Below the pieces are notes generated by a model that worked only from the letters and a program-made list of their open reading frames with translations, searched no databases and was not told the DNA's origin. A stretch of 64,000 nucleotides of DNA from Chitinophaga sp. GbtcB8 (GTDB lineage Bacteria > Bacteroidota > Bacteroidia > Chitinophagales > Chitinophagaceae): NCBI RefSeq assembly GCF_019091455.1, contig NZ_JAGXJN010000009.1, positions 22,340-86,339 on the forward strand, written 5' to 3'. The first letter of the stretch is position 1, and each line of letters begins with the position of its first letter. Positions 47,519-56,558 of the stretch are shown piece after piece. Both the position numbers and the translations under genes were made by a program.

Positions 47519-50038
47519 ATGCGCAAATACCTGTTGCCGGTTATATGCCTTTTATTAATATTACAGCACGGCTTTTCACAAACCCTCCCAACACCTGACC
47601 AGTTCCTGGGCTACCCCCTGGGTACCCGGTTTACTCCGCACTATAAGGTGCTGGAGTACTTCAAAGCCGTGGCCGCGGCTACGCCTAATATGCAGCTGCA
47701 GCAATACGGTACTACTTATGAGGGAAGGCCGCTGATGATGGCCATCATTGCATCGCCGGAGAACTTTGGCCGGCTGCAGGCCATACAGCAGCAGAACCTG
47801 GACCGGGCAAACGATAAAGGCAGGGGCAGCGCAGACCAGCCGGTGATTGTGTGGTTAAGTTATAATGTGCATGGCAATGAGGCCGTATCTACAGAAGCCG
47901 CCATGCGCACCTTATACCTGCTGGCAGATAAAGGGAACGCGCAAACGCAGCTCTGGCTGCGCAACCTGGTGGTGATCATAGATCCCTGCCTGAACCCCGA
48001 CGGGCGTGAACGTTATGTAAGCTTTTATAACCAGGTGCATAACCTGGTACCCGATGCGCAGCGTTACTCCAGGGAGCACAATGAGCCCTGGCCCGGCGGG
48101 CGCGCCAATCACTACTATTTTGACCTGAACCGCGACTGGGCCTGGCAAACGCAAACCGAATCACAGCAGCGGGTAGCCATGTACAATAAGTGGATGCCGC
48201 AGATCCATGTGGATTTTCATGAACAGGGTATTGATGCGCCCTATTACTTTGCCCCTGCAGCAGAACCCTTGCATGAAGTGATAAAACCCTGGCAGCGGGA
48301 AATGCAGGTGCTCATTGGAAAGAACAACGCTAAATATTTTGATGAACAGGGATGGTTGTACTTCACCAAAGAAGTATTTGACCTGTTCTATCCCAGCTAC
48401 GGCGATACCTACCCAACCTATAACGGCGCCATTGGCATGACCTACGAGCAGGGCGGGGGAGGCCGTGGCGGGCTGGCCGTGCTGAAAGAGGATAATGATA
48501 CGCTTACCCTCACAGATCGTATAGCCCATCATGTTACCACGGGATTGTCTACCATTGAAATAGCCTCCCAGCAGGCGCAAAGGATCACAGAAGAGTTCAG
48601 CCGGTATTTTCATAATGCCGCCACCGCACCGGAAGGCGTATATAAGAGTTATGTGATAAAGGCAGCCGGTAATGCGGAAAAGCTGGCCAATCTGGCCGCT
48701 TTGTTGAAGCGGAACAATATTACGTTCGGCTATGGCTCAAAAACACCCAGGGCCAGCGGCCTTAATTATTTTACTGGTAAAACAGAGAATGTGGATATAA
48801 CCCGGGAAGATATGGTCATCAGCGCCTTTCAGCCACGCTCCAATCTTTTGCAGGTATTGTTTGAACCGCAATCCCGTTTAACCGATTCCGTTACTTACGA
48901 CATTACAGCCTGGGCCATCCCATATGCTTACGGTTTACCGGCTTATGCCATCCGTCAGCAGTTAAGTCCTGCTACCGATTCCGTGGTAGCAGATAATAAT
49001 AGTTACCTGGCGGCCACGCACCCATACGCTTACCTGGCCCGCTGGAACAGCGTTAAAGATGTACGGTTGCTGACAGCCCTGCTGCGGCAGCAGGTAAAAG
49101 TGCGTTATGCAGGAGCGCCCTTTACCACCGGCGGACGTACCTTCCCTGCCGGTACGCTCATTATTCCCCGTTCCGGTAATGAACACATTGGCAGCCGTTT
49201 TGATACCTACATCACTTCCCTGGCCAATGAGGTAAAAGTGAACCTGGACGCCGTAGCTACCGGGTTCGTGGAAAAGGGCACCGACTTTGGTTCTGATAAA
49301 GTACGTTACATTCAACCCACAGAAGTGGCCATGGTGGTGGGAGATGATGTATCATCCCTGAACGCCGGCGAGATCTGGCATTTCTTTGAACAGCAGATAG
49401 GCTACCCCGTTAGCCTGGTTAATGAGAAGAACCTCAGCAGGGTAAACTGGAAGAATATTAATGTGCTCATTTTACCAGACGGAGATTATAGCTTCCTGGA
49501 AGACAAAACCCAGGTAGCCCGCCTCAAAGATTGGGTGGGCGCCGGGGGCCGCCTTATTGCGCTCCAGGGTGCATTAGCACAGCTGGCAGGCGGCGACTGG
49601 GGCATTCACCTGAAGAAAGAAAGCGATACCACTACTGATAAAGATATTTATGCGCCCCTGAAATCATATGCCAACCGTGAGCGGGAGAGTGTAAAGCAAT
49701 TCATACCCGGCGCCATTTACAAGGTACAGCTGGATAACACACATCCGTTAGCGTTAGGCTATCCCGATACCTATTATACCCTGAAACAGGATGATCATAT
49801 CTATGAATTTATGGATGACGATGATAACGGTTGGAATGTAGGCGTACTGAAAAAGGATAATTACCTGAGTGGTTTTGTAGGCGTAGATACCCGTGCCCGC
49901 CTGAAAGATGGCCTGTTATTCGGCGTAAAGGATATTGGGAATGGTAAGCTGATCATGCTGGCAGATGATCCACTGTTCCGCAGCTTCTGGGAAAATGGTA
50001 AGCTGTTATTCAGCAATGCGGTGTTCCTGGTATTTTAG
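47519..50038 (+). CDS. Secreted M14-family zinc carboxypeptidase
   Basis: The 839-residue exported enzyme (signal peptide ending GFSQ) has an N-terminal M14 metallocarboxypeptidase domain. Zinc ligands are H118 and E121 (NVHGNEAVSTE) and H234 (IHVDFHEQG), with E310 (GMTYEQ) as the catalytic glutamate; NLNPDGRERYV-type sequence (CLNPDGRERY) is also seen. The second half (~400-839) looks like the glutamine-amidotransferase-like fold often fused to these peptidases. It trims C-terminal residues from peptides outside the cytoplasm. The stop codon lies inside the hairpin at 50033. Confidence 0.92.
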   Translation: MRKYLLPVICLLLILQHGFSQTLPTPDQFLGYPLGTRFTPHYKVLEYFKAVAAATPNMQLQQYGTTYEGRPLMMAIIASPENFGRLQAIQQQNLDRANDKGRGSADQPVIVWLSYNVHGNEAVSTEAAMRTLYLLADKGNAQTQLWLRNLVVIIDPCLNPDGRERYVSFYNQVHNLVPDAQRYSREHNEPWPGGRANHYYFDLNRDWAWQTQTESQQRVAMYNKWMPQIHVDFHEQGIDAPYYFAPAAEPLHEVIKPWQREMQVLIGKNNAKYFDEQGWLYFTKEVFDLFYPSYGDTYPTYNGAIGMTYEQGGGGRGGLAVLKEDNDTLTLTDRIAHHVTTGLSTIEIASQQAQRITEEFSRYFHNAATAPEGVYKSYVIKAAGNAEKLANLAALLKRNNITFGYGSKTPRASGLNYFTGKTENVDITREDMVISAFQPRSNLLQVLFEPQSRLTDSVTYDITAWAIPYAYGLPAYAIRQQLSPATDSVVADNNSYLAATHPYAYLARWNSVKDVRLLTALLRQQVKVRYAGAPFTTGGRTFPAGTLIIPRSGNEHIGSRFDTYITSLANEVKVNLDAVATGFVEKGTDFGSDKVRYIQPTEVAMVVGDDVSSLNAGEIWHFFEQQIGYPVSLVNEKNLSRVNWKNINVLILPDGDYSFLEDKTQVARLKDWVGAGGRLIALQGALAQLAGGDWGIHLKKESDTTTDKDIYAPLKSYANRERESVKQFIPGAIYKVQLDNTHPLALGYPDTYYTLKQDDHIYEFMDDDDNGWNVGVLKKDNYLSGFVGVDTRARLKDGLLFGVKDIGNGKLIMLADDPLFRSFWENGKLLFSNAVFLVF

Positions 50039-50058
50039 ATTTACGATCAAATCTAAAA
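50033..50058. terminator. AT-rich hairpin between convergent genes, spanning a stop codon
   Basis: TTTTAGATTT (50033-50042) pairs perfectly with AAATCTAAAA (50049-50058) around ACGATC. It overlaps the TAG stop of the M14 gene and ends 2 bases before the redoxin stop. The core TAGATTTACGAT is also at 8499-8510. It can terminate both directions. Confidence 0.7.
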
Positions 50059-50059
50059 G

Positions 50060-50656
50060 CTAATATCTTTTAATATTGCATCCCATTGAGGCGGTACTGC
50101 TCATTTTAACGGCACTGCCAGCCAGCATTTCATTGATGGCATTATACAGGTGCCGTACCTTCACGGCATCAGCATTACCCGGGTTATCATCAATGGCGCC
50201 TTTATAAGAGAGGCGGCCGTTCTTATCAAACAGGTAACACTCCGGCGTATGGCCGGCATCAAAGGCATCGGCAATCTCCGCTTTTTTATCGATCACATAA
50301 AACCAGTTGTATTGCTGCGAGGCTGCATAGGCCTTCATGGCATCCAGCGATTCTTCATCATTCTGCAGTGCAATATTGGAGTTTACCAGTATTACACCTA
50401 CGCTGTTCTTTAACGCATAGGCACAAACGCTGTTGGTCCTGTCCTGGTTGCGCATTACATAAGGACAACGATTAGCGGAGAACATTACCAGCAAGCCATT
50501 GCTGCCGCGTGCGGCATTCAGCGTAATTTCCCGGCCACTGATGTCTCGCAGTTGTACCTCCGCTTTGGGAATAGGTGCGCCTATTTCCAGGTTGTTATCG
50601 CCGGAATGGAATGCCAGTAAGGTATAGAGCACAAGAAAAAGGCAGGTGCTTTTCAT
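50060..50656 (-). CDS. Exported thioredoxin-fold (AhpC/TSA-redoxin) protein
   Basis: The 198-residue protein has a signal peptide and a redoxin fold (LEIGAPIPKAEVQLRDISG, LLVMFSANRCPYVMRNQDR, GHTPECYLFDKNG). One conserved cysteine (in NRCPYV) replaces the CxxC of thioredoxins, so it resembles the peroxiredoxin-like redoxin subgroup; a second Cys in HTPECYL and one in SMGCNI near the C-terminus are typical of this Bacteroidota subfamily. It likely reduces peroxides or thiols in the periplasm. Monocistronic, convergent with the M14 gene. Partner unknown. Confidence 0.82.
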   Translation of the reverse strand: MKSTCLFLVLYTLLAFHSGDNNLEIGAPIPKAEVQLRDISGREITLNAARGSNGLLVMFSANRCPYVMRNQDRTNSVCAYALKNSVGVILVNSNIALQNDEESLDAMKAYAASQQYNWFYVIDKKAEIADAFDAGHTPECYLFDKNGRLSYKGAIDDNPGNADAVKVRHLYNAINEMLAGSAVKMSSTASMGCNIKRY

Positions 50657-50875
50657 GTTACAGAATTTGGGTATTCGGTCGTCAGTTATAGGGTCTGATA
50701 TTTAATATAAAGGTAATGTAATATGTATGAATTTATTAATTTATTTGATCAGTGGCGCGGTAGTGGGAATGTGCAGATGGTTGGAGAGAGGCTTCCCCTT
50801 AACAGCTTGCAAATCAATATCGTTAGATGATAGAACGGTCTTAAATTAACAGTAGCCGTCAAATTACCCGGTCGT

Positions 50876-50898
50876 AAAAACCTGTATTTCAACAGGTT
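50876..50898 (-). terminator. Terminator at the end of the mltG/yihY unit
   Basis: On the minus strand AACCTGT and ACAGGTT form a 7-base-pair stem with a 6-base loop, followed by a T-run (AAAAA at 50876-50880 on plus). It overlaps the stop codon of the YihY-like gene, which begins at 50897. Confidence 0.7.
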
Positions 50899-51838
50899 AA
50901 TCTTCCCCGGGTGCAGCAGCCAGCTCCTTCAGGGTGCTGATACTGGCATTCAGCTCAAAACCTACCAGCAATATAAAGGAGTTAAAATAAAGGAACAGCA
51001 TCAGTATCAGGATGGTGCCAATGGAGCCGTAGATCTTGTTGTAATTGGCAAAATTGTTCACAAAATAAGAGAACCCCAGCGTTACCAGTATCATCAGCAC
51101 CGTGGCAAAGGTAGAGCCGGCGGTAATGAACTTCCAGCGTTTAGTTCTGGCCGGTGCAAAACGGTAAATAACCGCCAGGATGGAAAAGAACAACAGGATG
51201 ATCAGCAGCCAGCGGATAACATCTATACTGGAACGGATGAATGTACTGTGAATATTCAGCAGGTTAAAAACGTAACGTAAAATGGTGCCCTGCGCAATGA
51301 TCAGCACTACCGTAATTAACAGCAGCAGCACCAGCACTGCTGTTAGCTGTAAGGCCAGCAGCCTGGTGCGCCACCACTTGCGCCGCCGGAAGCCGGGCTG
51401 CTCTTTGTTAAAAGAGCGCATGATACCCATTAACCCGTTTGATGAATAAAAGAAACCCATTAGAAATGAGATAGATAACAGGCCCGTGCGGTTGGTGTAC
51501 AGGAAATCATGGATCATATTCCGCACGATCATATAGGTGTTGTAGTTGGGCGTAACATCCTCCGCAAGCCGGTACAGCGTGGGTTCTATGTTCTTCATAG
51601 GAATGAACGGCACCAGCGTGAACAGGAAAATGAAAAAGGGTGGAATAGCCAGCAGGAAGTTGAAGGAAATAGCCGCCGCACGATCGCCCAGGCTTTTGCT
51701 CCTGGTTTCTTTCAGAAAAAACTTCAGCACATCATACAGCGGCAAACCCTGGAAGCCGGGCAGCACCAGCCTTTGGCTAATGCCTACCAGCTTGCGGTAA
51801 AGCCTTGTATTGCGTAACAGTTTTTTGAGATTGAGCAT
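50897..51838 (-). CDS. YihY/virulence factor BrkB family membrane protein
   Basis: The 313-residue protein has about six transmembrane segments. Its hallmarks are KSLGDRAAAISFNFLLAIPP followed by FFIFLFTLVP, then FYSSNGLMGIMRSFN, IYRFAPARTKRWKF and LYFNSFILLVGFELNA, all in the order of the YihY/UPF0761 family. Related proteins were once called ribonuclease BN; the true function is likely in the envelope. The N-terminus is basic. It starts 13 bases after the mltG stop, so the two are cotranscribed. Ends at the hairpin at 50876. Confidence 0.88.
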   Translation of the reverse strand: MLNLKKLLRNTRLYRKLVGISQRLVLPGFQGLPLYDVLKFFLKETRSKSLGDRAAAISFNFLLAIPPFFIFLFTLVPFIPMKNIEPTLYRLAEDVTPNYNTYMIVRNMIHDFLYTNRTGLLSISFLMGFFYSSNGLMGIMRSFNKEQPGFRRRKWWRTRLLALQLTAVLVLLLLITVVLIIAQGTILRYVFNLLNIHSTFIRSSIDVIRWLLIILLFFSILAVIYRFAPARTKRWKFITAGSTFATVLMILVTLGFSYFVNNFANYNKIYGSIGTILILMLFLYFNSFILLVGFELNASISTLKELAAAPGED

Positions 51839-51851
51839 ACTCGAAATGCGT

Positions 51852-52922
51852 TTAGTATCCCGCCTTGTTCAGCGCTGCCTGGTATTTATGTGCATTTGCC
51901 AAATGTTCCTGGTAGGTGGCTGCAAAGGCATGGTAACCGGAAAAATCAGACCGCGCGCAGAAATAGATGTAATCTGTTTCCGGCGTGTTCAGCACCGCAT
52001 CCAGCGTTTTCACAGAGGGTGTGCAAATAGGGCCCGGTGGTAAGCCGCCATAACGGTAAGTGTTATACGGAGAATCGAACTGGGTATGTCCTTCGCGGAT
52101 GCGCTTCAGCCCAAAGTCCTGCAGGGCAAATTTCACGGTAGGATCGGCCTGCAGGCGCATGCCTTTTTTATAACGGTTCAGATACACGCTGGAGATCAGC
52201 GGTTTTTCATCATTTTTGTTGGTCTCTTCCTCCACAATGGCGGCCAGTATGGTCACTTCATTCATGCTCAGGCCCAGGTTACGGGCTTTGGCCTTCCGTT
52301 CTGCATTCCAGAATTCCTCCCTTTCTTTTTCCAGCTTTTCAAAGGCGGTTTCGGCAGAGGTGTTCCAGTAATATTCATACGTATTAGGCACTATTGCGCA
52401 CATTACGGTATTGGAATCCAGGCCAAACTGGCGCAGGTATACCTGGTCGTGCAGCAGCAAACGCAGGGCGGTAGAATCGGCTTCCAGGTTGTTGGAGATC
52501 TTTCTTACAAGATCATTCCGGGTGCGTAGCTTGGTAATAACCAGCTGCACCGGCGCTTGTTTGCCGGAGCGCAGCAGCTTTACGATCTCAAAATTGCTCA
52601 TGCCCCACTTGATCTGGTAGCGGCCGGCTTTTACGCGGGCTGGGTAGCCCAGCCGCCGCGCTACAAAGTCAAAGCTGTTACGGCTGCTTACAATATTCTG
52701 CTCTTCCAGCCCTTCCAGTACATTAGCATAGGTGCTGCCGGTGCGTATATAAAAGTATTTTTTATCGGCAAAAGCACTGGTATTTGGGCCAAATACGCGA
52801 TAGGCTATAAATACCAGCACGCCTGCAATGATTGCGCAAACAATCACTACTGCCCGCCGGATCCAGGAAGCCTTTTTTGTTTTTGTCTTTTTAGAAGCGT
52901 TGTTTCTCTTAGTAGTTGCCAT
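51852..52922 (-). CDS. mltG: Endolytic peptidoglycan transglycosylase MltG
   Basis: MltG cuts nascent glycan strands to end peptidoglycan synthesis. The 356-residue protein has a basic cytoplasmic tail (TTKRNNASKKTKTKKASW), one membrane segment (~23-45), a LysM-like part and the YceG domain. The catalytic glutamate lies in AAIVEEETNKNDE; SSVYLNRYKKGMRLQADPTV and RYGGLPPGPICTPS are family signatures. The start is directly downstream of the secG terminator, with 12 bases between hairpin end and ATG. It leads the downstream YihY-like gene. Confidence 0.93.
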   Translation of the reverse strand: MATTKRNNASKKTKTKKASWIRRAVVIVCAIIAGVLVFIAYRVFGPNTSAFADKKYFYIRTGSTYANVLEGLEEQNIVSSRNSFDFVARRLGYPARVKAGRYQIKWGMSNFEIVKLLRSGKQAPVQLVITKLRTRNDLVRKISNNLEADSTALRLLLHDQVYLRQFGLDSNTVMCAIVPNTYEYYWNTSAETAFEKLEKEREEFWNAERKAKARNLGLSMNEVTILAAIVEEETNKNDEKPLISSVYLNRYKKGMRLQADPTVKFALQDFGLKRIREGHTQFDSPYNTYRYGGLPPGPICTPSVKTLDAVLNTPETDYIYFCARSDFSGYHAFAATYQEHLANAHKYQAALNKAGY

Positions 52923-52935
52923 AGTGGTTTTACAT

Positions 52936-52964
52936 AAAAAAACCTCGCGTTTTAACGGCGAGGT
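52936..52964 (-). terminator. Hairpin between secG and mltG
   Basis: Minus-strand ACCTCGC and GCGAGGT pair over 7 bases with a 9-base loop, followed by seven T residues (A-run 52936-52942 on plus). It ends 13 bases before the mltG start, so it either separates mltG from the operon or attenuates it. Confidence 0.75.
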
Positions 52965-52990
52965 CTGGAAATGGATGTATAAACAAACGT

Positions 52991-53347
52991 TTATTTTTTG
53001 TTAGGAGCCGGTTGCTGCTGCGGCGTAGCAGGCAAGGTAGCCGGCGGTGCAGTAGGCTGTGGTACAGGACGGCCTGCATTCTGTTCCATAATGGTTTTAG
53101 ACTGCTGCTGTACGGCTGCGTTCTTGTCAACAAAGAAAGAAGAGGTCAGACACAGTACTGCAATGATGGCAGCCAGCACCCAAGTACCTTTTTCCAGCAC
53201 ATCTGTTGTTTGGCGTACGCCCATTACCTGGTTACCAAAACCACCGAAAGTGCCGGATAAACCGCCACCCTTAGGGTTTTGTATCAGTACAAAGAAACCC
53301 AGCAGCACACAAGCCAGAATGATCACAATACCAAAGAGTAATAACAT
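52991..53347 (-). CDS. secG: Preprotein translocase subunit SecG
   Basis: SecG is a small inner-membrane partner of SecYE that aids protein export. The 118-residue product has two transmembrane helices (LLFGIVIILACVLLGFFVLI and TWVLAAIIAVLCLTSSFFV) separated by the diagnostic QNPKGGGLSGTFGG loop. The C-terminus is a Pro/Gln-rich tail (RPVPQPTAPPATLPATPQQQ) of ~40 residues, longer than in E. coli but common in Bacteroidota. It lies 20 bases after the preceding gene in a leftward operon. Confidence 0.95.
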   Translation of the reverse strand: MLLLFGIVIILACVLLGFFVLIQNPKGGGLSGTFGGFGNQVMGVRQTTDVLEKGTWVLAAIIAVLCLTSSFFVDKNAAVQQQSKTIMEQNAGRPVPQPTAPPATLPATPQQQPAPNKK

Positions 53348-53367
53348 AAGTATATCAGTATTTCCTG

Positions 53368-54675
53368 TTAATTTTTATTTGAACCGGACTGCATTTGCAT
53401 TTGCTGTAATTGCAGTTCCTGGATCTTTTGCGCAAAATAAGTGCTTTTGTTGGGATTAAGCAAACTTAATTTTTGATATATCTGGATGGCCGTCTGGTAC
53501 TGGCGTTGGCGCGCCCAGATCTCCGCCAGCGTCTCGGAAACAATATCCTCATTCAGGGTAATGGATTCCATGGCCATTTTCTCCACTGTTTCAGATACTT
53601 CCGGGTCCGCGTCCGTATAACTGCGGGTCAGCTGCTCATGATACCAGTCTTTATTGGCTTTTTGCGCAAAACCCTGTTTCATTTCCCGCAGCCAGTCGGT
53701 AAAGCTGCGCATTTCTGCGGCGCCTTTTTCATTGAGATCATCTGCCTGCTCAGGCTCTTTCAGCTTTTTATAGGCAAAATAATCATCGGTATATAACGGC
53801 TGGAAGGTGAGCGTGGTTTCTGTTTCCTCCTGTCTTTCAAAAGGAAAGATCTTCAGCGGCTCTTCTTCAGGTGAGGCTGGCGTGTGAGCTGCGGCTACAG
53901 GAGCCGGCTCATTTTCAGCGGCAGCTGCGGCATATGTTTCAGGTGGAGCTGCTTCCGGAGCGGCAGCCGGCGCCTCTGTATCGTCATTTTCAGCTAAAAT
54001 ATCCAGCTGCTGCTGCTCTGAGGTTGCCCACAGGGCATCTGATGGTTTGGTGGGCGGTGCCTCAATCTCGTCCTCCTCTTCTGCCCACTCTTCTTCCACT
54101 ACGGTATCGGGCGTCGAAGCGGTATCCAGCTCTACCGGTTTACCCCATTCATCTACCACCGATTCAAATTCCGATGGGGCAGGGGCGGCTGTACCTGCGG
54201 CCGGTTCTTCGGCCCACTCATCCACCACGGTTTCAATTTCATTGGCTACGCCGGGTGTAATGCCGGTACCGGCCACTATTTCAGAAGGTACTGCAGTCGT
54301 TTCATCTACCGGTATAATTGCCGGAGATTCCACTTCCGGCAGCTCCAGGTTGGCCAGGGGCATTGGATCTGACGGTGTATAGGTAGTAGGCGTAAACGCC
54401 GAATCTATCAGGGACGTAACCGGTGGCGTAATACTTTTTTCCAGCTCACCCGTTACAAACTGAAAAAAGTAGTGCGGGTTATTGCTGTATAGCTGTGCCT
54501 TTTTAATAGCAGGTGCATGCAGGTTCAGGTACCGGTCGTAACTTTTCTGCGCCAGCAACAGGCGGGCGGCGGTAAAATACGGGTAGTCCGTCACCATCTG
54601 CTCCAATGCAGCTTCAGACACCTGCGGCAGTGACGGTTCCTGGAAAATATGCTGAATGATCCTGTTTGCGGTCAT
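53368..54675 (-). CDS. Bacteroidota conserved protein with acidic repeat middle and TPR-like end
   Basis: The 435-residue cytoplasmic protein has a helical N-terminus (ALEQMVTDYPYFTAARLLLA), as in TPR-type repeats, then a long acidic, Ala/Pro-rich linker with imperfect repeats (ETVVDEWAEEP, ESVVDEWGKP, TVVEEEWAEEE) and a C-terminal TPR-like helical segment (SETLAEIWARQRQYQTAIQI). It resembles the unnamed genes found between lptE and secG in Bacteroidota. No enzyme motif; a scaffold role is possible. Confidence 0.7.
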   Translation of the reverse strand: MTANRIIQHIFQEPSLPQVSEAALEQMVTDYPYFTAARLLLAQKSYDRYLNLHAPAIKKAQLYSNNPHYFFQFVTGELEKSITPPVTSLIDSAFTPTTYTPSDPMPLANLELPEVESPAIIPVDETTAVPSEIVAGTGITPGVANEIETVVDEWAEEPAAGTAAPAPSEFESVVDEWGKPVELDTASTPDTVVEEEWAEEEDEIEAPPTKPSDALWATSEQQQLDILAENDDTEAPAAAPEAAPPETYAAAAAENEPAPVAAAHTPASPEEEPLKIFPFERQEETETTLTFQPLYTDDYFAYKKLKEPEQADDLNEKGAAEMRSFTDWLREMKQGFAQKANKDWYHEQLTRSYTDADPEVSETVEKMAMESITLNEDIVSETLAEIWARQRQYQTAIQIYQKLSLLNPNKSTYFAQKIQELQLQQMQMQSGSNKN

Positions 54676-54713
54676 ATTGCTGCTAATATATGAATATTAT
54701 TTATATCTGTATC

Positions 54714-55229
54714 CTACCAGTTTGCAAAAGCCCTGTTAAAGATGGCGTCCGTGATCTGCGGTATGATGGTTTCATCCAACAAGCGGTTTTCCACCTGGCT
54801 TGGCAGCTGATCTGCCTGGAAGTCGGCTGATTGTGAAAAAGGTTGTGTCCAGCCTTTTTTGTCGCCTACCCGTTTAATAAACACCACGTTAATGGTTACG
54901 GTTAAGCGGGAGGTGGCAGCCTTATCCACATTGGTTACTGCGGCATTGGAGAAGTTATAACCGGTAATAGTGGCTTTAAATTCATAGTCCGCATTATCCT
55001 CATTGATCTGCGTTAACTTGGTTTGGGCCTGGATCTTGTTGCGTATTTTTTCCGATACCCGCTGACTCAGGGTTGGGTTGTTAATGGGCGCCCTGTTCTC
55101 CACAAAACGCACATTTACGGTTTTTGCTCCCTGGTCTATACTGGCCCCGGAGGTGGAATATTTTACGGAGCATCCGCCCAAAACTAACAGGACTACGGCG
55201 GTTAAACTCACTTTCAATAATCTGATCAT
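54714..55229 (-). CDS. lptE: LptE-family LPS assembly lipoprotein
   Basis: LptE plugs and assists LptD in inserting lipopolysaccharide in the outer membrane. The 171-residue product has a lipobox (LVLGGC, Cys20) and the Bacteroidota LptE pattern: KYSTSGASIDQGAKTVNV, then ENRAPINNPTLSQRVSEKIR and FKATITGYNF. The C-terminal half is alternating strand (SRLTVTINVVFIKR). The gene lies 48 bases downstream of the sigma-54 activator and 38 upstream of the TPR-like gene. LptD is not in the window. Confidence 0.88.
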   Translation of the reverse strand: MIRLLKVSLTAVVLLVLGGCSVKYSTSGASIDQGAKTVNVRFVENRAPINNPTLSQRVSEKIRNKIQAQTKLTQINEDNADYEFKATITGYNFSNAAVTNVDKAATSRLTVTINVVFIKRVGDKKGWTQPFSQSADFQADQLPSQVENRLLDETIIPQITDAIFNRAFANW

Positions 55230-55277
55230 CTCTCTATAAGAATGTAATGATTTAATGGATGGTGTTCACAAAGGTAA

Positions 55278-56513
55278 TCAATCACCAATGTTATACTCTT
55301 TCAGTTTACGGTATAAGGTCCGTTCTGAAATGCCCAGGTCCAGGGCCGCATCTTTTCTTTTTCCTTTATGTTTTTTAAGCGCTTTTACGATCAGCTCTTT
55401 TTCCTTATCGGCAATGGAAAGGGTTTCCTCTACTTCCTCATGATGGTCTATATCATGATCCTGCAAGATAATACGCGAGGGCGCCGGCAGCACATTATTA
55501 TTATTATTTTCTGCGGGTGCAAAATTATGCAGCACATGCTCATGATTATTTTCCTGGTAAGCTGCTGCATGCGCTATGTTTGGATTTTGCAGGATGTCAA
55601 AGAACATTTTCTTCAGTTCAGTAACATCTTTTTTCATGTCAAAGAACAGTTTGTAAAGAATGTCCCTTTCACTTGCAAAATCGCTGCTGCCTTGCTGTGG
55701 CAATGCCAGCATAGGCAGGCGCGAGGTTTGGGGCACTTCCGGTAAAAAGCGCCGCAGCTCCTGCGCATTCACCAGCTTATCATTCGCCAGCACAGAGATC
55801 TGTTCTGCCATGTTCTTCAGCTCACGCACATTCCCGCGCCAGGGATAATTAACCAGCATATTACGCGCCTCATCATCCAGCTGAATGGATGGTGTTTTAT
55901 ACCGCTCTGAAAAATCTACGCTGAACTTGCGGAACAGCAGGGGAATATCTTCCTTACGGTCACGCAGGGAGGGTACGCGGATGGGCACTGTATTTAAACG
56001 GTAATAAAGGTCCTCGCGGAACTTGCCGTGCTGTGTTTGTTCCAGCAGATCGCGGTTAGTGGCGGCTATTACACGTACATCTGTTTTCTGTACCTTAGAA
56101 GAACCTACGCGGATGAACTCACCGGTTACCAGCTCCCGCAGCAGGCGTGCCTGGGTGCCCAGCGGCAATTCGCCAATTTCATCCAGGAAAATAGTGCCCC
56201 CGTTCACAGTTTCCAAATATCCTTTACGGCTGTCTACTGCGCCGGTGAAAGAGCCTATAGCGTGGCCAACCAGTTCCGAATCAATAGTGCCTTCAGGGAT
56301 AGCGCCGCAGTTCACCGCTATAAACGGGTTATGCTTACGTGCGCTTAATGCATGGATGATGGTAGAAAATACTTCCTTACCCACACCGCTTTCCCCAAAG
56401 ATCATCACTGTGAGGTCGGTGTTGGCCACTTGTGCCGCCACCTGCAGGGCATAGTTCAGTGCAGGTGAATTTCCAATAATGCCAAATCTGTTCTTTATCG
56501 ACTGTATTTCCAT
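55278..56513 (-). CDS. Sigma-54-dependent Fis-family transcriptional activator without receiver domain
   Basis: The 411-residue protein has an N-terminal AAA+ domain starting at residue ~10, with Walker A GESGVGKE (40-47), the sigma-54 contact loop GSFTGA (87-92; the usual first Ala is Ser), Walker B FLDEIGELP and the sensor ATNRDLL. A linker with Asn/His-rich low complexity follows (~290-355), then a Fis-type helix-turn-helix (RKDAALDLGISERTLYRKLK, ~375-411). No receiver or GAF domain is present, so it may be controlled by abundance or by ATPase-domain inputs. It sits between miaB and lptE, an arrangement seen in Bacteroidota. Confidence 0.93.
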   Translation of the reverse strand: MEIQSIKNRFGIIGNSPALNYALQVAAQVANTDLTVMIFGESGVGKEVFSTIIHALSARKHNPFIAVNCGAIPEGTIDSELVGHAIGSFTGAVDSRKGYLETVNGGTIFLDEIGELPLGTQARLLRELVTGEFIRVGSSKVQKTDVRVIAATNRDLLEQTQHGKFREDLYYRLNTVPIRVPSLRDRKEDIPLLFRKFSVDFSERYKTPSIQLDDEARNMLVNYPWRGNVRELKNMAEQISVLANDKLVNAQELRRFLPEVPQTSRLPMLALPQQGSSDFASERDILYKLFFDMKKDVTELKKMFFDILQNPNIAHAAAYQENNHEHVLHNFAPAENNNNNVLPAPSRIILQDHDIDHHEEVEETLSIADKEKELIVKALKKHKGKRKDAALDLGISERTLYRKLKEYNIGD

Positions 56514-56558
56514 AGCATCTGCCTCCGGCTTAATGTTTTTTATATCAACAGGTATGGG

